NCBI GenBank assembly: GCA_004352715.1
Contig: SCFE01000119.1
Coordinates: 31,445-95,444, forward strand
Direction of reading: 5' to 3'
DNA length: 64,000 nt
Origin: Hofstenia miamia
Lineage: Eukaryota; Xenacoelomorpha; Acoela
Both the position numbers and the translations under genes were made by a program. Below are positions 1-11,900 of the stretch, in pieces. Position 1 is the stretch's first letter. The number at the start of each line of letters is the position of its first letter. The notes under the pieces were generated by a model. The model was given only the letters and a program-made list of their open reading frames with translations. It was not told the origin of the DNA and ran no database searches.

Positions 1-283
1 ATATATATATATATATATGCATACATAGCGAACATATATAGGAACTGCAGAAATGTTCGGAATAAAATATTCCATTTTACATTTATTTAAATTTTGAAAA
101 TTTTAAAATGTCTGATTTAAAATTAAGATATAGTTTACAACGTTTACTATTACTTAAACTGAGATTAAAGTTAGTAATCACTAAATTAAAATGCTTATTT
201 AAAATACATTATTTCCCTAGTTGTTTTATTTAAGTTAATGAATGTATTATTGATTCTTTATAATTTTATTTATATTTTTTCAG
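1..283 (+). other. Intron upstream of the CCDC86 exon
   Basis: This is AT-rich sequence starting with (AT)n at 1-18. It ends in a pyrimidine-rich tract and CAG at 281-283 directly before the coding exon, so it reads as the 3' part of an intron. I see no coding sequence. Upstream CCDC86 exons would lie outside the window. Confidence 0.6.
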
Positions 284-607
284 ATGACAAAAATTCGTAA
301 TATATCTGGTCGAGTGTGGAAAAGTAAACGCAATCGCTTTGGTTCTATTAAGTTGGACAAATGCCTTCATTCTGGCTACCAAAAAATTACTGAAGAAAGA
401 AGCAAGTTGAAATCAATTAAAGCATTTGAAGCCGAAATAAAAAATATGACTGCCGAGGATAAAGCACAAAAGGCTGAAAAGCGACGTAAGAAGCGTGAAA
501 TTCGAGAAAAGAATTCTAAAAAAAATGAAATAGTACAACAAATTAAAGATCCCAAAAAACTTAAGCGGCTCAGTAAAAAGAAATTGCGCATGATAGAGAA
601 GAGATAA
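284..607 (+). CDS. CCDC86 / Cgr1-family nucleolar protein, terminal exon
   Basis: The 107 residues match the conserved C-terminal Cgr1 region of CCDC86 (cyclon). The hallmark SGRVWK lies near residues 8-13, followed by a long Lys/Arg/Glu-rich predicted coiled coil. The end resembles the family ending (PKKLKRLSKKKLRMIEKR). Yeast Cgr1 is a nucleolar factor in 60S ribosome assembly, and vertebrate CCDC86 is nucleolar and perichromosomal; a similar role here is inferred. The ATG follows a perfect 3' splice site (CAG at 281-283), so Met284 may be internal rather than the true start. Vertebrate CCDC86 has a longer acidic N-terminus, which would be on upstream exons outside the window. The stop is at 605-607. 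HEMK1 starts 443 bp downstream on the same strand. Confidence 0.9.
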   Translation: MTKIRNISGRVWKSKRNRFGSIKLDKCLHSGYQKITEERSKLKSIKAFEAEIKNMTAEDKAQKAEKRRKKREIREKNSKKNEIVQQIKDPKKLKRLSKKKLRMIEKR

Positions 608-1050
608 TTTTATCCATTTTTATTGTTTCCTTTTCCATTTATATACAATGACAATGTATAATAAATTATTAGTATTTAATAGTTTCAATAGGCTTTAACT
701 AAAACAGCATGTTTTCCATGTTGATGAAAATTATAAAACCAAAGTTGTACATTTAACAATATAATATTACTAATGCGGTAAAACCTTTCAATGTCGTTTA
801 TGTAAGAAAATTGTTATTTTAGTATTATAACTGAATTGTTTTTTTATTAGTTTTATTTACAACAATGCAAGAGGCAGTATTTTAAAAATAATGTATTAAG
901 CACTAATCCTAACATCATCAGATAGTTGTACTATCAGATAGACGTCTGGTACGAAGCTCATAATTTGACCAAATATTTTTTTCTATAAGACAAAACAAAC
1001 TTGGGCGTATAGTGTTTTAGGTTTAATTGTAACTACTTTGCTTTGCTACG
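608..1050. other. CCDC86-HEMK1 intergenic interval with a poly(A) signal
   Basis: An AATAAA at 660-665, 53 bp after the CCDC86 stop, is a good poly(A) signal. The rest must hold the HEMK1 promoter and 5' leader. I found no TATA box, CpG cluster or clear spliced-leader acceptor by eye. Two genes on one strand this close could share transcription, but the sequence does not prove it. Confidence 0.6.
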
Positions 1051-1182
1051 ATGTCAGGCCGTTTTTGCCCTTTGTTAAAGGCATTTTATCGTCGATGGAT
1101 TTTATATTTTCAGAACGCTAAGATATCTGAACCAAGGGCCTCTGCTGGTATTCTGATTGCCGATTATTTCGGTTATGAAACT
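1051..1182 (+). CDS. HEMK1 coding exon 1
   Basis: Encodes residues 1-44. It opens with ATG at 1051 and reads through an apparent CAG at 1111-1113 without a stop, so I prefer a single exon to a later acceptor. The [13 protein letters not shown] stretch matches the EAR/EPR-SA helix that starts the HemK N-terminal domain. The GTATGA donor at 1183 is followed at once by an in-frame stop, so splicing is required here. The start is less certain than the rest. Confidence 0.75.
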
Positions 1183-4100
1183 GTATGAAGATTTTAATTC
1201 TTTTAATGACAAAAACTTTAGTATGCTTGTATTCCACGTCGATTAAAGTTTCGTCGTCTTAATAGATTGACTCGAAAAAATCTGGAACATTCTTTAGCAA
1301 TGCGTTTACAAGGGTTTGTTTTAATTTTAAATAAACTACATTTCATGTAGCGTGTCCAAACCGAAGTTTATGTATTTTATTTAATAGTTTTTTAAAAAAT
1401 ATATAGTGAAATTGCGTACACCACTAAATTATTCTAAGGTAGTTTTTTATTTTATTCATATAGTAAGAAAAATAAATAGACCAGAACCTATATTTATACA
1501 ATAATGTGTTTTTCAGTACTGCATACAAAATGTATTTTAGAAAACCTGTTCAATATATTGTTGGAAAATGGAGTTTTATGGATGTAAAAGTTCTTGTAGA
1601 ACCACCAGTATTCATTCCACGGCCAGAGACCGAAGAGTTAGTAAATATAGCTTTGCCTTTCATAGGCGATTTTGATAAGTGTTTGGATCTCTGTTGTGGA
1701 TCTGGCTGCATATCATGTGCCATTCTTTCTAGGAAGCCTTCGTGTTTTCTTTCTGCAGTGGACATTTCTGATGCTGCAATTAGGTGATTATTTCATTTTT
1801 ACTCCAATCTAGTCTGTGAATGTTTTACCGATGAAATTCGTTTGTAATAATCATAAGAGTCAAAGAAAATGTATTGCACAATATATGTATACAAAAAATC
1901 TACAAACTAACACGACAAAAAAATAAAGCATAAACAAAGTTAACTACAAAATAATATTACAATATATAATAATATAATCAATATTTGTGTGAATGTTTGT
2001 GTAGGTGCTCAAAGNNNNNNNNNNNNNNNNNNNNNNNNNNNNNNNNNNNNNNNNNNNNNNNNNNNNNNNNNNNNNNNNNNNNNNNNNNNNNNNNNNNNNN
2101 NNNNNNNNNNNNNNNNNNNNNNNNNNNNNNNNNNNNNNNNNNNNNNNNNNNNNNNNNNNNNNNNNNNNNNNNNNNNNNNNNNNNNNNNNNNNNNNNNNNN
2201 NNNNNNNNNNNNNNNNNNNNNNNNNNNNNNNNNNNNNNNNNNNNNNNNNNNNNNNNNNNNNNNNNNNNNNNNNNNNNNNNNNNNNNNNNNNNNNNNNNNN
2301 NNNNNNNNNNNNNNNNNNNNNNNNNNNNNNNNNNNNNNNNNNNNNNNNNNNNNNNNNNNNNNNNNNNNNNNNNNNNNNNNNNNNNNNNNNNNNNNNNNNN
2401 NNNNNNNNNNNNNNNNNNNNNNNNNNNNNNNNNNNNNNNNNNNNNNNNNNNNNNNNNNNNNNNNNNNNNNNNNNNNNNNNNNNNNNNNNNNNNNNNNNNN
2501 NNNNNNNNNNNNNNNNNNNNNNNNNNNNNNNNNNNNNNNNNNNNNNNNNNNNNNNNNNNNNNNNNNNNNNNNNNNNNNNNNNNNNNNNNNNNNNNNNNNN
2601 NNNNNNNNNNNNNNNNNNNNNNNNNNNNNNNNNNNNNNNNNNNNNNNNNNNNNNNNNNNNNNNNNNNNNNNNNNNNNNNNNNNNNNNNNNNNNNNNNNNN
2701 NNNNNNNNNNNNNNNNNNNNNNNNNNNNNNNNNNNNNNNNNNNNNNNNNNNNNNNNNNNNNNNNNNNNNNNNNNNNNNNNNNNNNNNNNNNNNNNNNNNN
2801 NNNNNNNNNNNNNNNNNNNNNNNNNNNNNNNNNNNNNNNNNNNNNNNNNNNNNNNNNNNNNNNNNNNNNNNNNNNNNNNNNNNNNNNNNNNNNNNNNNNN
2901 NNNNNNNNNNNNNNNNNNNNNNNNNNNNNNNNNNNNNNNNNNNNNNNNNNNNNNNNNNNNNNNNNNNNNNNNNNNNNNNNNNNNNNNNNNNNNNNNNNNN
3001 NNNNNNNNNNNNNNGTCTAAGCTTACAACAATTTTAGTCGATATTAAACAGTATTATATAATTAACTTATTATATTCGCAGAGCACTGCTGCATTTCTTA
3101 TTAACATAACCATCCTATTTCTGTTTTCTACTATTTTAAAGAAGTCCTAGCCTCAAAAATGCACTAGTTTTTAGCAATATTACCATATTATTTCACTACT
3201 AGAACTAGTTTTTGGATTGCAAACGCCCTATATCTGCATTCTATTGTTTCAAAGAAGTACTAGATTATAAAAGCAGTAGTCCTTATCTAAAATTGCCAAA
3301 TTAATCAATTTTTAGATAAATTTTTTATTTAAAAACGAATGAAAGTGGTCCGAACACAATATCTTTAATATTCGCAGAGCAATTTCTTTATAAACTCGCA
3401 GTCATTCTGCATTTAATTTCATCAAAGAAGTCCTCAGTCTTAAAAACTGTAGTCTATGAGACACAGTACTATATTATTAACTTATTTTTTAACTAATTTT
3501 TGCTTTAAAATGAATGAAAGTGGTCCGGAAGTGATATCTTGAATGTTCACAAAGATGTAGCGTGTTTCTTAATAAATTCGCACTATGATTTTTCAAAGAA
3601 GTCCTTGACTTTAAAACACAGTAGTCCTAAAGCAATAGCACAATATTATAATCTAAATAGATCAATTGTTTTGTTTAAAAACGAACAAAAGTGGTCCCAA
3701 ATCAATATCTTCAAAACTCGCAGAGATATAGGGCCCCGAACTTCTAGGGAGGACAAAGCGCCATTGATTATAATAATTAATAATTATTAAGCAAAAAAAC
3801 TTTTTTCGATAGACCTAAAAATATTAACCCGGATTTTTTTATACCTTAATAGAAGTTGCGCTAGGCAAAGTTCTTAAACATATAAAAAATTCATTAAGGT
3901 TGAATTTAAGGGGGCGATTTTATTGGTGAAATGGCGCAATTTCCTATGGGCAAGAGGACATAGCGCCACCAAAATTATAATCAGTGGCGCTATGTCCACT
4001 TTTCATAGGAAATAACGCCACCGATAAGTATAAGAGTCAAACAAATTTATTGCTTAAATGTATATAAAATGTATATAAAATCTATAAACTAACGCATGAC

Positions 4101-7100
4101 AAAAATATTTACAGAACTATTTAAATAAATATGCAATATTATAGGACAGTTTTAAAAGTAATTCGATCATGCATTGAGTTTATTATCAATACCCAATAAT
4201 ACTTGCCTATTTAATAAAAAATTTTTTATCTTTTTCTTGAAGTGTTTATAGTTTTTCTCACATTTTATATCAATACTTAAATCATTCCATAATATTGAAC
4301 ATTTAAAAGAAAATGAATCTTTTCGATTATTGCTACTAAAAAGTGTTTTACTTTTTTTATNNNNNNNNNNNNNNNNNNNNNNNNNNNNNNNNNNNNNNNN
4401 NNNNNNNNNNNNNNNNNNNNNNNNNNNNNNNNNNNNNNNNNNNNNNNNNNNNNNNNNNNNNNNNNNNNNNNNNNNNNNNNNNNNNNNNNNNNNNNNNNNN
4501 NNNNNNNNNNNNNNNNNNNNNNNNNNNNNNNNNNNNNNNNNNNNNNNNNNNNNNNNNNNNNNNNNNNNNNNNNNNNNNNNNNNNNNNNNNNNNNNNNNNN
4601 NNNNNNNNNNNNNNNNNNNNNNNNNNNNNNNNNNNNNNNNNNNNNNNNNNNNNNNNNNNNNNNNNNNNNNNNNNNNNNNNNNNNNNNNNNNNNNNNNNNN
4701 NNNNNNNNNNNNNNNNNNNNNNNNNNNNNNNNNNNNNNNNNNNNNNNNNNNNNNNNNNNNNNNNNNNNNNNNNNNNNNNNNNNNNNNNNNNNNNNNNNNN
4801 NNNNNNNNNNNNNNNNNNNNNNNNNNNNNNNNNNNNNNNNNNNNNNNNNNNNNNNNNNNNNNNNNNNNNNNNNNNNNNNNNNNNNNNNNNNNNNNNNNNN
4901 NNNNNNNNNNNNNNNNNNNNNNNNNNNNNNNNNNNNNNNNNNNNNNNNNNNNNNNNNNNNNNNNNNNNNNNNNNNNNNNNNNNNNNNNNNNNNNNNNNNN
5001 NNNNNNNNNNNNNNNNNNNNNNNNNNNNNNNNNNNNNNNNNNNNNNNNNNNNNNNNNNNNNNNNNNNNNNNNNNNNNNNNNNNNNNNNNNNNNNNNNNNN
5101 NNNNNNNNNNNNNNNNNNNNNNNNNNNNNNNNNNNNNNNNNNNNNNNNNNNNNNNNNNNNNNNNNNNNNNNNNNNNNNNNNNNNNNNNNNNNNNNNNNNN
5201 NNNNNNNNNNNNNNNNNNNNNNNNNNNNNNNNNNNNNNNNNNNNNNNNNNNNNNNNNNNNNNNNNNNNNNNNNNNNNNNNNNNNNNNNNNNNNNNNNNNN
5301 NNNNNNNNNNNNNNNNNNNNNNNNNNNNNNNNNNNNNNNNNNNNNNNNNNNNNNNNNNNNTTCAGGCCCACTTCTCAGCGTTCTTCTTCTATTGACTCAT
5401 CTCGTTCTTATGCTTCTGTAGCTTCGAAAGGTATGTCATTCCTAGCTCCTGAAAACTTGCAACGCATCACACAATCAGTCGTATCGAACCTTCTACATCA
5501 CTGCAATGCTTAGTTTCCTCATCTCATCACGTCTTCGCCCAATTCATTCTCGTCAAAGATCTAGTTACTTATTCAGGTGCAGTTTTTGGTATACTATAAT
5601 TATTGCTTTATTAATTAAAGGGCAGCTTGATATAACCATACATGAATCCTTCAAAAAATTCAAATTTAAGTCCACGAAAATTACAAAAGTGCAATAAAAT
5701 TTATTATGCAATTAAATTCTATTATTTACTAGGTAATCATTTAAAATCCTTTTTAAAATTTCGACTAATTATTTCTGGAGACATTGAAATAACCCAGGGC
5801 CAACAATTTCGGAAAATAGAATTAATAATGTACTCAACCAATTCAAAGCTAACTTTAAAATCATTTATATGAATGCTAGAAGTCTTAGTGCAAATCGCAA
5901 TGAATTTATGCAAATGGTATATAAAATCGGAAATAACGCAATATTTGTTTTTACTGAAACCTGGTTAAACGATTCTGATAGTCTGAAAACATTATATAAT
6001 CCTAATTCTAGCTACTTCGATATTTATTTTAAAAAGAGATCTGAACGAAGTGGCGGTTTAATGTTACTAATTCCCAAATTTTTAAGATCAAAAAACGGAG
6101 AGAAGATTTAGAATTTAATCAGGAAATATTCGAAACTATGTGGATTGAATCAGAATCTTTCTCAAATTCCTAAAACAACGAGCTCATAAATATTTTCTAT
6201 AATCCAAATAAAAATTTTATCTCTGAATTTTATAACCACAAAATTGAAGAAATTGAATATGCCATTCTTGAGAATAAATTTGTTAATATCTTAGGAGATT
6301 TTAATTCCAATTACTTAAATTCTGTTAAATCCAAGTGAATAGATCATATTTGTGATATTTTCGGTTTTCAAACTATTAATAAGACCAATCTAACTAGATT
6401 TTCTAATTTGACTATTTTTTATCCGATAGTTGTAATAAATACAAAACCTATATGTTTGAATCATTTAGTAATCACAATCTTTGCGCTTATGTTAGTAACC
6501 ATAAGTTCAGGACAAAAAATAGGAAAGTTATTTATTCTAAGGACTTTAACCATTTTAATGATAGAAAATTTATAGACCTCTTGGGGAACCTTTGCTTTGA
6601 TCTAACCTACACTTTTAATGATGCCGATAGTATGCTGAAATTTATCACGCGTGAAATCACCAAGGCCTTAAATCAAGTAGCACCACTGCGAACCAAACTA
6701 ATTAGCACTAAATTAAGACCAGTGATTAGCCTACCCCGTGATTTCGACTTGATTAAAGAACAGGTAATTGAGAAAAATAAACTCTTTGAACTTGCGAAAT
6801 CGGATCCTATCAATCTTAATTGGGCCAATTATGAGCACGCAAAGCAATTATTCAAAAAGAGCCGCAAATCTAGGTACGAAACTAAGGTTTATTAATGACA
6901 ATAAAATTTTATGAAATAATCAATTTGGATTTCGACCTAAGTTCAGTACATCTGACGCAATTTTATCAATTACAGAAAAGATTAAAATAAACTCNNNNNN
7001 NNNNNNNNNNNNNNNNNNNNNNNNNNNNATTATTCAAAAAGAGCCGCAAATCTAGGTACGAAACTAAGGTTTATTAATGACAATAAAATTTTATGAAATA

Positions 7101-8883
7101 ATCAATTTGGATTTCGACCTAAGTTCAGTACATCTGACGCAATTTTATCAATTACAGAAAAGATTAAAATAAACTCGAATCAAAATTTCTTCACAGCGGT
7201 GGCCTTACCTGATTTAAGTAAAGCATTTAACTCAATGAATTTCGATATTTTAAAACAAAAATTAAGGCTACAAAGTTTTAGTGTCAATTCAATAAATTTC
7301 ATTATGAGTTTTTTTAGAGAATCGCAGACAAAGAGTAAAAATTGATCACATTTTCTCAGACTATTCTACTACAAATCTAGGCGTACCACAAGGAACTGTA
7401 TTAGGACCCATTCTTTTCGCACTTTATGTCAATGACATTTCAAAATCCTTGACAAATGGAACTATTTACCAATATTCAGACGATACTTGTATATTATGGA
7501 CAGCAAAAAATCCTTTTGAGGCAACTAAACATTTGACAAAAGATATTGTAAACCTCGTAACATATTTCAATCGTAATAAACTAAAAATNNNNNNNNNNNN
7601 NNNNNNNNNNNNNNNNNNNNNNNNNNNNNNNNNNNNNNNNNNNNNNNNNNNNNNNNNNNNNNNNNNNNNNNNNNNNNNNNNNNNNNNNNNNNNNNNNNNN
7701 NNNNNNNNNNNNNNNNNNNNNNNNNNNNNNNNNNNNNNNNNNNNNNNNNNNNNNNNNNNNNNNNNNNNNNNNNNNNNNNNNNNNNNNNNNNNNNNNNNNN
7801 NNNNNNNNNNNNNNNNNNNNNNNNNNNNNNNNNNNNNNNNNNNNNNNNNNNNNNNNNNNNNNNNNNNNNNNNNNNNNNNNNNNNNNNNNNNNNNNNNNNN
7901 NNNNNNNNNNNNNNNNNNNNNNNNNNNNNNNNNNNNNNNNNNNNNNNNNNNNNNNNNNNNNNNNNNNNNNNNNNNNNNNNNNNNNNNNNNNNNNNNNNNN
8001 NNNNNNNNNNNNNNNNNNNNNNNNNNNNNNNNNNNNNNNNNNNNNNNNNNNNNNNNNNNNNNNNNNNNNNNNNNNNNNNNNNNNNNNNNNNNNNNNNNNN
8101 NNNNNNNNNNNNNNNNNNNNNNNNNNNNNNNNNNNNNNNNNNNNNNNNNNNNNNNNNNNNNNNNNNNNNNNNNNNNNNNNNNNNNNNNNNNNNNNNNNNN
8201 NNNNNNNNNNNNNNNNNNNNNNNNNNNNNNNNNNNNNNNNNNNNNNNNNNNNNNNNNNNNNNNNNNNNNNNNNNNNNNNNNNNNNNNNNNNNNNNNNNNN
8301 NNNNNNNNNNNNNNNNNNNNNNNNNNNNNNNNNNNNNNNNNNNNNNNNNNNNNNNNNNNNNNNNNNNNNNNNNNNNNNNNNNNNNNNNNNNNNNNNNNNN
8401 NNNNNNNNNNNNNNNNNNNNNNNNNNNNNNNNNNNNNNNNNNNNNNNNNNNNNNNNNNNNNNNNNNNNNNNNNNNNNNNNNNNNNNNNNNNNNNNNNNNN
8501 NNNNNNNNNNNNNNNNNNNNNNNNNNNNNNNNNNNNNNNNNNNNNNNNNNNNNNNNNNNNNNNNNNNNNNNNNNNNNNNNNNNNNNNNTTAGCATCAATA
8601 ATTGTAAAGATTCATTTTCTTTTAAATGTTCAATCTTATGGAATGATTTAGTATTGATATAAAATGTGAGAAAAACTATAAACACTTCAAGAAAAAAATA
8701 AAACAGTTTCTATTAAGTAGGCAAACATTATTGGGCATAGATAATAAACTCAACGCATGGTCAAATTACTTTTAAAACTGCCCTTTAATTAATATTGCAT
8801 ATTTAATTAGATTTGTAAATATTTTTGTCATTTGTTAGTTTATAGATTTTATATACATTTATTCAATAAATTTGCTTTGACTC

Positions 8884-8914
<31 letters not shown>

Positions 8915-11900
8915 CACTGGCGCTATGTCCTTAATAACAAATTATCAGTAGCGCTATGTCCCAGTTTTAGGACTTTTCAAATTCGAACCCTAATAAAGGT
9001 ATACCAGACTCCAAATTTAGTATTAAAAACTATATGGTCTCTTATTAATACTATCAAGGTTTTGAAACATTCTATAAGAAGTCAGCGGACTATTGTAGTA
9101 TAGTAGTCCGGTACTTAAAAACATAGTAGGCCGCCGTTTTTTAGTTTGTTGAATATTTTATAGACCCAAATTTTTATTTAACAACGCGTCAAATAGTTTT
9201 AAAATCGATATCTTTAAAACTAACAGAGCTATGCAGCCTTTCTTAATAAAGTCAGATCCATTTCTGTGATCCCTTGTTTCAAGGAAATCTAAGCTTACAA
9301 CAATTTTAGTCGATATTAAACAGTATTATATAATTAACTTATTATATTCGCAGAGCACTGCTGCATTTCTTATTAACATAACCATCCTATTTCTGTTTTC
9401 TACTATTTTAAAGAAGTCCTAGCCTCAAAAATGCACTAGTTTTTAGCAATATTACCATATTATTTCACTACTAGAACTAGTTTTTGGATTGCAAACGCCC
9501 TATATCTGCATTCTATTGTTTCAAAGAAGTACTAGATTATAAAAGCAGTAGTCCTTATCTAAAATTGCCAAATTAATCAATTTTTAGATAAATTTTTTAT
9601 TTAAAAACGAATGAAAGTGGTCCGAACACAATATCTTTAATATTCGCAGAGCAATTTCTTTATAAACTCGCAGTCATTCTGCATTTACTTTCATCAAAGA
9701 AGTCCTCAGTCTTAAAAACTGTAGTCTATGAGACACAGTACTATATTATTAACTTATTTTTTAACTAATTTTTGCTTTAAAATGAATGAAAGTGGTCCGG
9801 AAGTGATATCTTGAATGTTCACAAAGATGTAGCGTGTTTCTTAATAAATTCGCACTATGATTTTTCAAAGAAGTCCTTGACTTTAAAACACAGTAGTCCT
9901 AAAGCAATAGCACAATATTATAATCTAAATAGATCAATTGTTTTGTTTAAAAACGAACAAAAGTGGTCCCAAATCAATATCTTCAAAACTCGCAGAGATA
10001 TAGGGCCCCGAACTTCTAGGGAGGACAAAGCGCCATTGATTATAATAATTAATAATTATTAAGCAAAAAAACTTTTTTCGATAGACCTAAAAATATTAAC
10101 CCGGATTTTTTTATACCTTAATAGAAGTTGCGCTAGGCAAAGTTCTTAAACATATAAAAAATTCATTAAGGTTGAATTTAAGGGGGCGATTTTATTGGTG
10201 AAATGGCGCAATTTCCTATGGGCAAGAGGACATAGCGCCACCAAAATTATAATCAGTGGCGCTATGTCCACTTTTCATAGGAAATAACGCCACCGATAAG
10301 TATAAGAGTCAAACAAATTTATTGCTTAAATGTATATAAAATGTATATAAAATCTATAAACTAACGCATGACAAAAATATTTACAAAACGATTTAAATAT
10401 GCAATATTAATTATAGGGCAGTTTTAAAAGTAATTCGATCATGCATTGAGTTTATTATCTATACCCAATAATACTTGCCTATTTAATAAAAAAATTTTTA
10501 TTTTTTTCTTGAAGTGTTTATAGTTTTTCTCACATTTTATATCAATACTTAAATCATTCCATAATATTGAACATTTAAAAGAAAATGAATCTTTTCGATT
10601 ATTGCTACTAAAAAGTGTTTTACTTTTTTGATTNCAGTTCCTTGTGGTACGCCTAGATTTGTAGTAGCATAGTTTGAAAAATGTGATCAATTTTTACTCT
10701 TTGTCTGTGATTCTCTAAAAAATTCATAATGGAATTTATTGCATTGACACTAAAACCTTCTAGCCTTAATTTTTCTTCTAAAATATCGAAATTCATTGAA
10801 TTAAATGCTTTGCTTAAATCAAATAAAGCAACCGCTGTAAACAAATTTTGATTTAAATTTTGTTTAATCTTTTCTGTGATTGATAAAATCGCATCAGATT
10901 TGCTGAATTTAGGTCGAAATCCAAATTGATTACTTGATAAAATTTGATTGTCATTGATAAATTTGTACATTTGTGCGGCTAGTAGTTTTTCAAATATTTT
11001 TGAGAAGGGGTGTGTTATACTAATTGGCCTGTAGTTCATGGGATCTAGCGGGTCTCCTTTTTATATAACGGTGAAATATCAGATTGCTTTAAAATGGTAG
11101 GAAAGTCATTATTTATAATACTTTGATTGAATGCTACAATCAGGTAGTCACCAAAAATATCAAAATATCTCTTAATTATCCAATACAGTAGGTTACTGGA
11201 TCCATATGATTTATTATTATCTAGCTTATTTACTACATTTCGAAGCTCTTAGTAGGAAATTAAGTTGAAATGAAACCTTTCCTTGCGTATATCAGGTTGT
11301 TGGGATGAATTGTTTCCATTTTTTCCGAATTTAAAATTGAATTTACCCATATTTTCAAAATTTCTGTTTAAAATGATTGCGATATCCTTCTTATTCCTGT
11401 ACATCTTATTATCGTGTTTGATTCCTTCAATGCTTATATTTAGCCCCTTAGTTTTACCAATGCTTTTATTAAGAAAATTCCAAAATAGTTATAATAATAA
11501 TAATAATAATAATGAATTCTACAATTTTATGCCCAAGTGTAAATTACTAAGTTCATTTTTTCTCAATATAGTTTGCATTTTAGTGATGAATGTGTGTTAT
11601 TGGACAAAGTGTTTAACGATCCATTTATTACAATTAATTATATTTTATTTTGAGTGAAACGATTTCAAAATGAATGTCTTAAATTTTTGTGTCTATTCAA
11701 TATATATATATATTTTAGTCTCACTAAACGGAATTTAGTTTTAAATAAACTAATGGGGAATGTGCTCCAACTGGATATAATGCAGCCCACTTTCAAATTC
11801 AACTTTCCTCTCAACAGTGTCAACATTGTTGTTTCCAATCCTCCTTATATACCTTCAGATATTATTCCAACGCTTCAATCAGATGTTCAAGCCTTTGAAT

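Larger units (their letters stand above)
5361..8885 (+). mobile_element. CR1/L2-like LINE, plus strand, decayed and gapped
   Basis: A non-LTR retrotransposon with parts in order. First comes a possible ORF1 tail (5361-5511, Ser/Thr-rich). An APE-type endonuclease follows (about 5869-6345, with NARSL, FTETWL and LGDFNSN), then a linker (6452-6895), reverse transcriptase pieces (6925-7588), and a 3' UTR ending in (AAT)n. Stops and frameshifts break every domain. Two gaps interrupt it, and 6847-6994 is repeated exactly at 7029-7176 around the first, which is an assembly overlap. The 3' end with a trinucleotide tail and the endonuclease-RT order fit the CR1/L2 group; the exact clade is not settled. 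Confidence 0.85.

Noticed and set aside
376-591. Minus-strand frame opposite CCDC86
   Set aside because: A shadow of the lysine-rich coding strand.
1985-3150. Long plus-strand frames made mostly of X, here and at 4277-5421, 7449-8685, 22576-23792, 26959-27276 and 38093-38493
   Set aside because: They run through N gaps, so the absence of stops has no meaning.
11283-11657. 124-codon plus-strand frame
   Set aside because: Most of it is antisense to the pre-RT region of the minus-strand LINE and (AAT)n.
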